Shown: positions 22,381 to 34,864 of the stretch, piece by piece | Layout of the letters: each line of letters begins with the position of its first letter | Position numbering within the stretch: position 1 is the stretch's first letter | DNA from: Plantago major | Taxonomy: Eukaryota; Streptophyta; Magnoliopsida; Lamiales; Plantaginaceae | Direction: 5' to 3' | NCBI GenBank assembly: GCA_026545765.1 | Contig: CM048840.1 | Span: 51,646,580-51,710,579 of the forward strand | DNA: 64,000 nucleotides | Made by a program: the position numbers and the translations under genes | The notes under the pieces: model-generated | What the model saw: the letters and a program-made list of their open reading frames with translations, nothing else | The model's database searches: none | Told to the model about the DNA's origin: nothing

Positions 22381-23582
22381 AACCTGTTTGAGATCGAGCT
22401 TTGTGATTAATAATTTACGACTCATAATTTTTTACGATTTTTTGTAAGATACATATGAAATAAAAGAAGTCCTTACATTAATTAAAAGTAGCTTACAAAA
22501 GACGACTTCTTATGTTGCGAAGTTCATGAACTAAGCAGCTTACAAAATACTAATTCTTATATTTAGAAGTTCATTTATCAGCAAAAACAACATAATACGA
22601 GATCTTAAACGGGAAAACATTAATACATATTGTATCCATGATTCATTCCTCCTTGTAGATTGTCACATTCCACACACTCCGATCCATTGAGTCGACTTCA
22701 AAGACTAGTATGTCACCATATTCCAAACCTTTTGCACAAAGCCTTTCCATCATGATAGAATTCTCCCGAACTTCTTATACATTACAATGACAATTGGTGT
22801 ATCATCCCCACCAACTCTCAAAGTAATATCCTTCACATTATTTTTATCTCAGTATCTGCAAAGTCCTTTGGCACACTCTGCATAATTTGAAACAACAAGT
22901 AATACAGCTTCAAAGTTATACTTAACTGATTATAGAAAATCATTTTAATTATGAATCACCAATACCACATTGTATAAATCATTAACATACGACCATTGCA
23001 TAATTATGATGCAACGTTTTCCATATGGGGCGTTTCGGGAGGCTCTTTGGTAAGCAAATGATTTAGGCTTGTGTATTGATTTTGCCCTTGGAATGTGCTT
23101 AGTTTTAGCAAGTTTTGACCTCTTAGGGCTTGCAGCTATTTCCTTGCCTAAGAAAGTCAAAATAATGATTGAATGTTTTATTTTAGAGATAATTACTAGA
23201 GAAAGTAAATGTAGCCAAAATATGTAAATTGGCAAAACAAACCAAATTCAAATTATGTAGTAAACAACAGTATCAACCTAAAGTATGCAAATTCTTTCAA
23301 TCTATTCAAGTTTTATAATGTAACTTTAAACTTAAACATAATTTCACACTTATAGTTAAAGTTTTCAGAAAACTAATTAATTAAACTTAAACTAAAATAT
23401 AATTTGACACTTAGAATTTCACAATTGAACTAAAAAACTTTAGTCTTAGACACTTAACAAAGGACATTAATCTCCAAGTTATACTAAATTCACATTTACA
23501 CTTAAATACATTACAAAACATATTACTCTTAATCTTAAACAGAATTTCACACTTTCAAATTAACCTTTAAACTTGAACACTT

Positions 23583-23754
23583 TTTTTTTTTTTTGAAGAA
23601 TTAAAAATTTCATTCCAAAATAGTGGCATAAGTTATGCCCACTAAAACAGTACAATAAAATGATCCAACCAAAGACAGAGATACAAAGATCAGATCTCCA
23701 ACAGATACAGTTAAACAAGACGCAAATTCAGCATATCAACACCGAATTAACACT
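23583..23754 (-). mobile_element. 5'-truncated LINE tail with target-site duplication
   Basis: About 170 bp beginning with a T-run (a poly(A) on the minus strand), flanked by direct copies of CCTTTAAACTTGAACACTT (23564-23582 and 23755-23773). The duplication plus the poly(A) tail is diagnostic of target-primed LINE insertion. It sits in an intron-like part of the B3 pseudogene. Confidence 0.8.
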
Positions 23755-24278
23755 CCTTTAAACTTGAACACTTAATAAACTAGATTGGTATTTGCAGAAC
23801 ACTCAAACTTGAAAACTCAACCAGCCAATTATAACAAAACATATTGCATAGCATTTTGATTAAATTTGAATAAGAAGAACAAACTCAACCTTTAATTATA
23901 AGAGCACATATTTAAAGCAAATTATGATTTGCAAAAGGATTATAATTTAAACCTTTCAAGGTGACTTCTTTGATGAATACGACATCATATTCGGAAGAAT
24001 CAGAGGTTGCGTACTTCACCCAACCTCATGGTCGTCCACGTAGTTGTCACTTGATTCCGACAAGGTCTCGGTTGGACGTGCCACCCTATCATGACCTAGA
24101 TAGACCACGTAACCTTGATGTTTCTTACTTTCAAGCTCCAGATAATCCACACCTTTCTCTTGTTCGTTGAAGATGTTAAGGTGGAAGTGGTTGCCCTGAG
24201 CGAATTGAAACTCAAGTGTGAAGCCTGTACATATATATCCCGTGTGCATTCACGAATTCACTCCATCCACCGACTAGG

Positions 24279-25590
24279 TGATGTGACAATGAAATGTGCG
24301 ATATGGCATGCTTTTAAACCCTCATTTTTTGCCTTAGATTCAATATTTGTATCGTTTTATGGTCAATTACCAACTTCGCGTGTATTTTGTAGGTCATGAT
24401 CGCGTTTTTGAGGAATTGCACGATTTCATAATTGTGCGAAATCGAGAAAGTTGAGCAAATACGTCGGATTGACCATTGCACGGAGTTCAAGGAGTCAAAA
24501 CATGTCATGCGACCAACCAATGCGAAGATAATTGAAGATGCAACAACTTTGTAGAAGACCACTTTCGAGGAAACGAAGTTACGAAGCCCGAAATCGAAAA
24601 ACGAAGAAAACAGATTTGAATCTGCAGAAGTCGACGATGGCGGCCACCAGGTGACCGCAGAAGGCCTCTATGCGGTCACCAGGCGACTGCATTGAAGGTT
24701 CTGAATTGTTCCAGGCTTTTTCCTGGCCTGTCGGACTAATGCCCGTCTTCCTAAACCTTCATTATTGATCAATGGCGGCCAGAGCTCGGATTTTTCAGTA
24801 TAAATAAGACATCAGGGGTCTCATAATTCTACACCACTCACACAACAACTCTCCTGAGAGAGAACCAGTCATCGGGGAAGTGAAATCCCAAAACCGCTGG
24901 CCGTCAGCACCTAGAAGGAGGAAACCCTAGAAGCAGCACGAAGACATCAGAGACTAAGCTTCTCCGTCTTCTTCTTTATATCTTTCTTGTTCTTCGATTT
25001 CTGTCTGAATACTATGAGTAGTTAACTTTCTCTTGTAAAGGCGAACCGCCGTAACTCTGCTTTTGCTACTTCTTTATATATCGTAATATATCAATTGAAT
25101 AGTTATTTGATGTAAATCGTGGTTATACAACTCTATACATCCTTCGCGGTGATATGTTCTGCTGAGTGACACAGTAGTTTCATTAAACTGAGTAGCGAAC
25201 TCGTGCCGACTGTGCCTTAGCACAGTAGTATTATGCCCTGCTGTCGTTAGAGGCAATCGCCTAGGATTTTAACTAGGAAGTTGGGAGTAGCATAGCAGAG
25301 GGAGGTTGGGGATCCTTTACACCTTTCCCATCATCGATTTACAACAAAGTAATTAGGGTTTACTGCGATTTAATTAATTTGTCTGCGATCAATCTGTTTA
25401 CTTTTCTGCATACAATTTACAAACGTTATTTGCTTGTTCCTATGCTAAGTGTCCGTGGATAACGACATCCCGAGTCAGCTTTCCGCTATAAACTGTGGAT
25501 TTGAGGACTTCCGACTTATAAATTTAATCTTGATTGTATTTAGGGATTATAGGTTCTACAACGAAAATCAAAATTTCTGAGTGCACATCA
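24279..25590 (+). mobile_element. Solo LTR (probably Ty3/Gypsy) inside the B3 domain
   Basis: 1312 bp, starting TGATGTG and ending CACATCA (perfect 7-bp inverted ends), flanked by 5-bp copies CTAGG (24274-24278) and CCAGG (25591-25595), one mismatch. It has a TATA box (TATAAATA near 24800). No internal genes, so it is the product of LTR-LTR recombination. Removing it with one target copy joins the B3 reading frame at KLYL/GGWSEF, which confirms the limits. Orientation follows from the TATA and leader order. Superfamily is inferred from style only. Confidence 0.8.
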
Positions 25591-25853
25591 CCAGGTATAG
25601 TTTGCGTCCTTGCTCTAGCGTTTCAATAGTCCACATATTCCCGTTATGCCTACTCGTATCTTAATCTTGTTTGGTATTGCACTGTTGTATTCACGCGGAA
25701 AGAAGGGAGGGAATTCCTAAACCTAAAATCAGGGTTAAGTTCATAATAACTCCAATTAAGCTAACGATAAAAAATTACACAACATTGTTACTTACGAGAC
25801 TGTAGTGTCTTCCCAGTGACTTTGACAACGAAGAAGTCGGAATTCCCAACCAT

Positions 25854-26809
25854 GACGTTAAAGGTAGATAGAGAGTTTGGCTTATTTGAATTAAGATTTG
25901 ATCATGCAAAGGGAGTAGTTGAGGAGTTGCTTTGGTATCGCAAACGGAGGAGATGAGGAGTTGGAGTATAAATTGCCGATTTGATAGTGCAAATTATTAA
26001 TGCAAAATTAAATATTCACAACTTTTCATGATCAATATCATCACAACTTTGATTTTTTTTCTTGAAGAATTCGGCATGACAAGGTCAACAATGCCATTTT
26101 GATTGGACCTATGCAATTAAAGCCTTGAAGAACAATATTCTATAATCATGCATGCAGATAGATATGTACAACTTATCTTGTAGTGTGATTTTGTAAGTCT
26201 GGTTTTTCAAGTTGGTTTTTCGAAACTTGATAGAGATAGGAGGCGTTTAGTAGGATATATTAAGCTGGATTAATCCATACAGTGATACACAGTAAGATTT
26301 AATCTGCGTTTAGTATAGTCTATTAAATTTCGGGCCAATACATATTTATATGTCGGGCCCATATATAATTAGTATTACAAATCTTGACTTTAGAGCATGT
26401 ATTCCTCATTAGGGGTTTATATGAATTTTAACATCTACTAAACATGTTCTAATATGGGTTTATATAATATTAATACAGATTTATATATCTACTTACTAAG
26501 ATTGAAGTCATGCTAAACGTTTAGTATGAGGGAGAAATTTTTTAAACAAGCGTCGGTTTTTAATCAATCTATGTTAAATTGTGAAATAGATAGATGATCT
26601 AAATTATTAATGCATTAGATTTATAATAATCATCATAAATTGTAACCAAACATTAGCGAAATAGACATGATTTAGCATAAATTCACATACAACAAATATC
26701 ACAAGGTTAACATAAGTTAGTTAGTTCATTGTCATAGTTCTCCGTACCTTACGTGACATAAGGTGTCTGCCTAGAAGAGTCTAGAGCAGTGTAATAATAG
26801 GTAGAGCAT
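25854..26809. other. Intergenic, no gene seen
   Basis: AT-rich. A possible MITE of about 290 bp (26238-26530) has imperfect inverted ends, GGCGTTTAGTAGGAT and ATGCTAAACGTTTAGTATGA. Nothing else is supported. Confidence 0.3.
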
Positions 26810-26814
26810 GTCCC

Positions 26815-28142
26815 TGATGAGACGATAATTTAGAGTCTCATTTGGTTTGTGTTTTGTAGGATTTTTGTGTTCCGAAGGTGAAAATCGGAGTGAAAATATT
26901 GGTTATAGAGCTTTGAATGTAGAGTAACTGGGCGAAAACGGAAGTGGATTCGGAGTTCGGACGAAGATTTGAGAGCTGTTTTAGCGAAGCTTGCAAAAGT
27001 GAAGTTTTACGGAGCGGTCTAGCCATTTTAGCCATAACTCTCTCATATGATGTTCTATTGACCTGAGGTCGGTGGCCACGGAAAGATAATTCAAAGGGCT
27101 ACAACTTTTGTGCTTTAAGTTTGGCCAAATGCTGTCTGCAGCAAAAGTTACAGAGGTTTTAAGCTCACCTCTGTGAATGATATTCTCGTCGCGGCGAGAT
27201 TTTACGAGAGCAATTTGGGAGCCTAAACAGTGTCTTGTGGGGGTGAGCTATTTTGCCCGCCGCGGCGAGATTCGGCGAGAATTTCACAGATTCGGCAGAA
27301 AAACTCCTTTTTAGGTCAGTATTAGGTCATCTTTTGCCATAACTTCATATACTCGATTCTTTCATAGAAAAAGCTCCTGGAACTAGATTTTGACATTGAT
27401 ACAATATTTGAGCTTGGTTTTCATCATTGTTGAAGGATTGATACCGAATTCCTGGCAATATTTGATATTTCTCTATTGTTTATCTCTTTACGATTCGTGT
27501 TTGCTATTTTTTTTGTCGAATTGTATGAGCTTGCATGCGATTATCAACCAGATTATGTTTATCATATTCAATACTTTGAATTCTTTGATCCTTGCTTCTA
27601 TTATGAGTAGCTAAACCTCTCCGAACACGGTAGTTATGTGACGGTTTTGCATATTCGCTTCTAGGGTTTATATTCGTTCATATAGGTTCGTCTATCTTAA
27701 AATCTTCGTAAAACCTTGAATCCAATAAGCTATATTAAGACTTTCAAAATCGTTTTCGGTTAAGGATCGTGGATTGACGACCCATGATTTCTCTATTTCA
27801 AAACATTCAAATAACGATTGGTTGAATTTGATTGATTGATTTATGTACACCGACCGTGTGACAAGTATGAACGATTTCCTAGAGCGAATTAGCATTACTC
27901 GATCATAACTGTTGTGTTCTCTCTATCTCATTGATTTAAAACCTTTACATTGCTTTATTCTGATTTCTAGTTTAGAAAGTATTCAAAACCCAAATCATTC
28001 GTTTGTTTTCACAAGTAATTGATTGCTCTCAACTCGTTGTGGTAGCTTAATTGGTTCCTTAGAGAACGATTATGTGGTTAGCATTTTTTGTCTACAACAA
28101 CTGCTTACTACTTGTTTACTAACTAATAATTTGAGCACATCA
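26815..28142 (+). mobile_element. Second solo LTR (probably Ty3/Gypsy)
   Basis: 1328 bp, beginning TGATGAGACG and ending TTTGAGCACATCA, with a perfect 5-bp duplication GTCCC at 26810-26814 and 28143-28147. It is similar in length and in terminal bases (TGATG...CACATCA) to the solo LTR at 24279-25590, so the two are probably related. No internal region remains. Confidence 0.8.
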
Positions 28143-28147
28143 GTCCC

Positions 28148-28730
28148 AGTGATAACTAGAGTAAATCGACATCGTTATAGTTGCATGTTTCCTGCTAGCT
28201 AGCTTGTCTTCAGTCACCACACCATAATTTTCCTCATTCATATCAATCTCGTTAAGTTTAAATTTGTTTTCTAGTTAGTCTGCAAAGAAGTTTACTTTCA
28301 CGTAGTTAATCATTCTGCTGCCGAAGCAACCAAACAATTTACCGCTTTTCATACTGTGTTATTATTAAATCAGAAAGCTCATTAAGTTAAGTCTTGAGGC
28401 AAGCGCCGAGGTTAACTTGACAACTTTATAAGTTTTCGTAGTGTTGAGAATTAACTCTTGGGTCTTAAACAAATTTAAAACTTTGATATTGACACATAAG
28501 TATAACACCACAAGTTTAACTCCGCACACCTCAAAAAATGCGGAACCACGCCATCTTCTAAGTTACTTCATTTTACATTTAAAATTAATTCGAAGTCAAA
28601 AAAAAATTGACAAAATATAAACATGGACGGAGGTCAATTGACGATTACTATGTAAACAGTCGCTTCGTCAATCATCGAGCTCCGGTTGACCCTATCAAAT
28701 CCAATAGCAAAAGTGAGAATTTCCAAGTAA
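28148..28730. other. Intergenic and putative promoter of the HMG-CoA lyase gene
   Basis: No gene is supported. A TATA-like AAAATATAAAC lies near 28611-28621, about 110 bp before the proposed start codon at 28731. An in-frame TAA at 28728 directly precedes that ATG. Confidence 0.3.
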
Positions 28731-31700
28731 ATGTTTACACCCAAATCCTTGAGCAAATTCTGGAGATGGAGACCTGTAGAACCGAGACACTCTCCCGTAT
28801 TCCATCCCCTTTACGATGTGAAAATTGACGGTCGAGCTTCCAACAATGGAGTAGACGATGACACATCAACCAGAGATGTTGAGTAAGTAACAAATTTTCA
28901 TTTTCGTTTTTGTTAATTTGACATTTTCCTGCTTTGATTTCAGTTTCAGAATTCAATTAATCTATGTAATGATTGCATAGGATGATGTTCTTATTATTGA
29001 CTAGGTAGGTTATATGTTTGTGTAGTGTGATCATATTAACTTACATGAAATCTTTCCGTATTGAAGGTTATATGTTTTCGATACGAATTGGACAGAATAT
29101 AATAATTGGTGTTATTGATCAGGAGTTGCTGAATGTCAGGAAACAGATAAAAGCTAGTGGATTTGCAAAAATTGTTCTGAATATAACCGATACTTGGGGG
29201 GGGGGGGGGGGGGATAGTGTTAAATCGAGATCATCATTTGTTATATTGTGAGTAATCACGTTTATATCTGGAAAGATTGAAAATATCAATAATAATCAAT
29301 GCTACTTAATATAAACGCGATTGCCCTCTATATTACAAATGATGCTCTCGATTTAACACCACCCATAGTTAAGACTTAATAGATTTCGGACATAATCCTT
29401 GACTATTTCGTTGGTAAACCATGTAACCTCAAGTTCCATTTGTCCACTATGCCCGTGCGCAACTGTGGAAATAGATGTGCAATTCACTGCATGGCAAACC
29501 TTTTGCTGAGAAGCTACCCTAACAAACAATTAATGGGTGGTCTTCCACGATGTCATTTCTCCTAGGAGTACAAAGAAATACAGAGTTGCCTATGCCACAC
29601 ATGCAGCTCTGCAAGCCTAGCTGTACTGATGGACAGACGGGGAGATGGATTTCTTCTTTCTCCAATGGAACACCCTCCCAGCAAACAAGCCTTGGAACTT
29701 GGAAGTGTCTTTTTTTTCCTTTCTGTTTTGTAGGACAACTTCAATAAAGCACGCATACGTTCACTATTTTATATCATACAAAGAGTTTGTTGCATCTCCG
29801 TCCACGGATATGAAGCTACTCATCCTTCCACAGCCCCCAGCAATGAGCAACAACTGCAGGCTTATTATAAGGGATCTAACCATTTCAAGGAGTTCCTTGG
29901 ATTTTAAACACGGCGTGTGTCATAAAGTTGTCAAATTGTTGTTGCTTATGAAGCTGGCAGTGGCAGAACTAGTCAAGTCCTTGTATTACCTTTTAAACGG
30001 TTACCTCAAAAACCCTGATATACACATTAAATGAAACCATGTCAGATTGATATGATCTCTTAACAATGCCATATACATCTGGCAGCTAGCTCTGAAACTC
30101 CCAAAAAGACCATGAACACCCAAAACCTTATGTCACCATTAATTTTCTTACCCAATTTCCTTACAGATTATGTGACGGGAAGTTTAGCTTTCGGTAGTAG
30201 ATGGAGTATTGCTAGCCTTAGTGGTACCTACACAGCTATGGAACAGTCTTATGTACGCATTATGGATAAAGTTCTCATAACTAATGAATTTAACGTGTTT
30301 CCTAGTAGGAAAGTCAGTTTTGAAAAAATTTCTATTCTTCAGATGAGTGAGTTGCTTTCAATCCGCAGCTTTTGAATGTACTGCTTTCCTGGTTAACAGA
30401 AGTGAAGATAGTCATTAACAAAAAGTTATATTGGTATCATGTTTTCAATTGACTGTATGTTGCAGTGACTCTTCTCTTGTGCAATTTTACGCCATGATTC
30501 TCTGGTGTCCAGAATGTTTCCTCATCTAATATGTCATATGCCATCTTGGTACCACACCTTGTCCTTGTGTTTCTTTCTATGTAGGAGTTGTGTTAGATGT
30601 TTCTCTTAAACTGATAAAGTTTAATTTAATTTTGATAAAACTGTTTTATCTTCCCGTTTCTTGTACTTCTGTTAAAATTTTCTTATGCCTTGTAATTGTA
30701 CTCTCCAGTGAGGACAATAGCTTAGGAGCATATTTACTACACCATGAAATTAAGCAACCGGCCTTAAAGTTTCTCTTCAGTCGGGAGCCCAGAGCCATCA
30801 GAGTTGGTGCATCTCACATGGGCAACCGTCATTACAGTTCCCAGTCTCATTCTTATGATGTAAAGAACAAGGTAGGTAGTTGCATATGCTAGCTTGTTAC
30901 CAGTAGGCAAGGGACGCTGGAGTTTATTTCAAGACGAGTTCCAGTTTTTCTTTTTTGTTCTAGCAGAAGCTTTAGACTGATGATTAAACCACATCCGAAG
31001 CCACTTAATTTTTTCTCATGTCCAGTGAAAACATGGCATGCTGTTGGTTTTTTATTTCTCTCTTTTCCAGGAATGACTTCCTATTACAACACCTACAATA
31101 AGTATTCTCCAGTATTAAATGTTGCCTTTTGCAGATGATCTATAATGTTATCTCTATATTCTGTTGCATGATCCAAACGCCTCATAGTTTAAAATTTTCA
31201 ACTACTCTAGTCTCTTTGCTTCTCTTCCTTTGGTCCATTTCAATCATTTTATATCATTTTATCTGATTTTGCAGTTTTTGGCTTCAATTCCCAAATTTGT
31301 GAAGATAGTTGAAGTTGGTCCACGGGATGGACTGCAAAATGAAAAGGAGATTGTACCTACTGAGGTGAAGGTTCAACTAATTAAGATGTTAGTCTCTTCT
31401 GGGCTGCCTGTTGTCGAGGCTACTAGTTTTGTCTCGCCAAAATGGGTACCTCAGGTAAAGTAGCTTGTTGTGATTTTGTGCAATTCCATTGGAAGTGTCA
31501 TTTGTAGCTGCTGTTCTTCTGCAGTTTATGATGTTCTACCATCTTTTGAGAGATCTTTTTGTTAGTTTTTGCATTATGATAGATATCCTAATTGATACTA
31601 CTCTTATAAATTTCTTCAGTTCTTATTTCGTTTTCCATGGCCTCGTATATATACCCCCATCGGAGGCCTATTTCTCATCACCTACCAATCTAAACACCCA

Positions 31701-34700
31701 CCAAGCAGGCGGTTACTCTTTCAGCGTTAAGTTTCCAACATGAAGGCAAAAAGAGGATCCTTGCAACTTATCTGCCAGTCCTCTTATTTACAAACTTGCT
31801 TGTAGTCCACTAATCGTCAAATAAACATTCTTCTAAAATTCGCCATGTGCTTCTGGAAACTTTGAACTGTAAAAAATGCAGTCGGGAAACAAGTCTTAGC
31901 TTTCCTAACCAAGTCTTTTTCGCTGATGAATTCTATCGTCATGTTCAATACTTAGTGTGATTGTAGATATACCCATTAACTGTAATTGCCGTTCAAGTGT
32001 CCTTTCTAAGTATATTCAAACCACAGCTATTAATCTCCTCCATAGCTCGCCCGGTCACTCTAGTGATGGGTTACTAATAATACACTTCTAGCACTCTATT
32101 TGGGCGATATTTGCGCAAAGTAGCGGGAAGTAGACATCACAGCTAGATAATCTTTAGTTGAGAACCTCAAAAGTCCTGTTCATCTGCTTTCTTTATCTGA
32201 ATTCTTTATTATTTGAAATTTTATCATCTTGCTTAGTTTACTTTGCCCCCAGTTTCATGGGCTATAACAGTAGCTGAAATTATGTATCTCGAGTATTTTC
32301 TGCTGTGACCCCTTTTGTGTAATTTTTCTGGGAATATGTTAAGTTAATTCAAATGACCTTATGCGGTGTTCTACCAAGGATTTGTGGTTTCGGTATATAT
32401 TTCTTTTTGTTGTTGTAGGCTTGTAGCTCTAGTGAAGTTCTCGCCATTCTAAAAAGAATATCATAGTAGAACTTATATTCAGTTGTTATGTAACAGTGGG
32501 TTGGAGTTCCAGAACCTTTGTCAATAATAAACTTGTATATGGCATCAGTTATCCTTTTTGATTTATAATATGGATTGTGAAACAGAAGTACTGAGAATGC
32601 CGATGTGGGTTTATAGCTAAGATTCTGTAATTATAACAAAATAAACTTGCGCTGTTTTTGCAACAGCTTTTACATTAATTTCAACTAATATAACAGTAAA
32701 CACATTGTCTCAAATTTGTCCACACACCTTTCCATGTCATAAGTTGATATTTGGAAATTTTAGATTTGTAGGATAACGTATCTTTCAAACACAGGTACGT
32801 TGCTGGTGAGGATTTCTTGCAGTGTTGTTTTCTAAGTTTTTTCAAATTTGTTAACAAAATGGCAGCTAGCCGATGCAAAGGATGTCATGTCAGCAATTCA
32901 AGGCATTGGGCATTCTAGATTTCCTGTCTTGACTCCGAACCTCAAAGTAATGCTTTCACATGGTCCTTAACATTCATAGAGAACTGGAAACATGTACTAG
33001 TATTTATTTTATGTGAATGAGATGACTTTGTGCTAGGGTTTTGAGGCTGCTGTGGCAGCTGGAGCAAAAGAAGTGGCTGTCTTTGCTGCGGCATCGGAAT
33101 CCTTTTCGCGGTCTAATATAAATTGCAGTATTGAAGATAGTCTTGCTCGTTACCGTGATGTTGCAACTGCTGCTAGAGATCATAATATTCCTGTCCGCGG
33201 GTATGTATCTGTCCATTTCCCTCTTTCTGCAGTAGTTTAACTTCCAAAGCCTTATCTTGAATGATCTTGTCGACTTTGTTTCCAAGGATTTGAATGGAAA
33301 GTGTGTATGCTGATATTTTGGGGTATCTTGGTGCACATTTGCCTTGTACTACGATATACCAGTTGTTACTGGCGATATTAATACCCAACCGTTTTGCCTA
33401 AAATCTGAATATTACGTATAGTACAGGAAAATCTGGGGGGCTAAATCTGATACAGCAAACCATATGTCTATGTTAGTGGATGAAATCAACATTCAATTAT
33501 CTACCATTACAATCCTTTTGTTCTTGGGTTTCAATTTCGGAAATATCTATATCTATTAAAACACTGAAGTGCCTAATCTGGCCTCTGGTAGAAGGCCTGC
33601 TAATGCATGAAAAAGTTGTGTAGGCATTTTGCTGCGGTTACCGCCTGTTTTGTGGGAATAAATCATCATCTAATTGGATGCCATAATTTGTTCAAAATTT
33701 CTGATATAATGATCTTCATATGGTTTTAGCAATAGCATTAGAATACTCAATACTGACAGATATTCAAACTATAAATTGCTGGTGCATAATTCTGACAGAT
33801 ATATATCATGTATTGTGGGCTGTCCAGTTGAAGGAGTAGTGCCTCCATCAAAAGTAGCATATGTCGCACAAGAGCTTCTTAATATGGGTTGTGCTGAAAT
33901 ATCTCTTGGAGATACAATTGGTGTTGGCACTCCTGGTAATGCAAAATGTATCTTTTATTTAGGAATTCATTTGTGAAATACCTCATAGAAGCTAATTGCT
34001 TGTTGGACATGTCTCAACTTCTTGTTTCTCTCTCTTACACACCCACACACACACTGAACACAATCAATCGCTTAGGCACTACATATTACTTGACATAATT
34101 AGTATATAATTTAATACTAAGAAACTTGAATTCCCCATGAATATTGGTTCATGAGAATTCATTGATTGGATTTATGATGCATTCTCTGCACACAGTTATC
34201 AATCTTTATGCCATTCAACTTTTCTTTATCATTACTTATGCTACTTGTTTCTAGTAATCGATCATTTCTTGTGGTTATCTCAGGTACTGTCATTCCAATG
34301 CTTGAAGCTGTTCTTGATGTTGTTCCTGTAGAGAAACTTGCTGTACATTTTCATGACACATACGGACAAGCCCTTTCAAACATTCTCTTGTCACTCCAAG
34401 TGAGTTACCATGTTTTACGGGAAGGGAAAAAAGAAAAGAGAAAAGGAGAAAATAATAAGGATGTATATATATATTCTGTGTTTGCAAATTAAGCATTTCT
34501 TTCTGGACTACTTAATATGATTCATGATTTTTTCCCGAGTCATGAGAATATATAAGTTGAAGTTGCCATGTTTCATTCCACGTTCTTGTCCTTAGTTCAG
34601 TTCTGTTCTGTACAGATGGGTATCAGCACAGTAGATTCGTCTGTCTCAGGCCTTGGTGGTTGTCCATATGCAAAAGGTGCTTCTGGAAATGTTGCTACAG

Positions 34701-34864
34701 AGGATGTTGTATACATGCTCAATGGTCTAGGAGTTCAAACAAATGTGGACCTTCAGAAACTCATAGTGGCTGGAGATTTTATTTCTAAACATCTGGGCCG
34801 GTCTTCTGGCTCAAAGGCCGCAATTGCATTGAGAAGAACCGTTGCTAATGCTTCTAAGCTTTAA
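28731..34864 (+). CDS. Hydroxymethylglutaryl-CoA lyase, 8 coding exons
   Basis: Exons: 28731-28882, 30709-30871, 31275-31454, 32866-32946, 33037-33200, 33799-33935, 34284-34399, 34616-34864; about 413 residues, all GT-AG and phase-compatible. The enzyme splits HMG-CoA into acetoacetate and acetyl-CoA in mitochondrial leucine breakdown. Visible motifs: [13 protein letters not shown] (catalytic Arg-Asp), [53 protein letters not shown] (metal-binding His), and the signature [17 protein letters not shown] with the active-site Cys. The catalytic core from 31275 on is certain. Exon 2 contains [10 protein letters not shown], typical of the plant N-terminal extension. Exon 1 (starts [13 protein letters not shown], Arg-rich, could be a targeting peptide) is inferred from phase and splice signals only. 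Confidence 0.9.
29196..29365. repeat. MITE with a G18 tract in HMG-CoA lyase intron 1
   Basis: Inverted arms of about 50 bp: GTGTTAAATCGAGATCATCA (29217 on) and the complement ending CTCGATTTAACACCACCC (about 29345-29363). The left end has expanded to 18 consecutive G (29196-29213) where the right end has only ACCACCC. Confidence 0.75.

Larger units (their letters stand above)
22643..25853 (-). pseudogene. B3-domain (REM-like) DNA-binding protein pseudogene
   Basis: Minus-strand pieces: first exon 25853-25796 (MVGNSDFFVVKVTGKTLQS, GTAAGT donor); a B3 fold in 25740-25591 and 24278-24000 read as FPREYNSAIPNKIKIRVG, NMWTIETLEQGRKLYL, then GGWSEFVNAHGI and TLEFQFAQGNHFHLNIFN; an acidic linker; a basic exon near 23155-22945 (KEIAASPKRSKLAKTKHIPR); and a second B3-like end (AKGLEYGDILVFEV ... 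WNVTIYKEE, stop 22643-22645). B3 domains bind DNA in plant regulators. The reading frame changes at least three times inside the first domain, and a 1.3-kb solo LTR splits it, so it cannot make the protein. Confidence 0.7.

Noticed and set aside
28607-28828. 73-residue open frame overlapping the proposed lyase exon 1
   Set aside because: It has no family resemblance. The overlapping frame starting at 28731 has a splice donor and fits exon 2 in phase.
29550-29747. 65-residue open frame starting [10 protein letters not shown] in lyase intron 1
   Set aside because: Considered as an alternative first exon; no clear donor in phase with exon 2 and no resemblance to the enzyme.
30112-30375. 87-residue open frame in lyase intron 1
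   Set aside because: It follows a plausible acceptor, but its sequence resembles no domain and is not needed for phase. Kept as intron.
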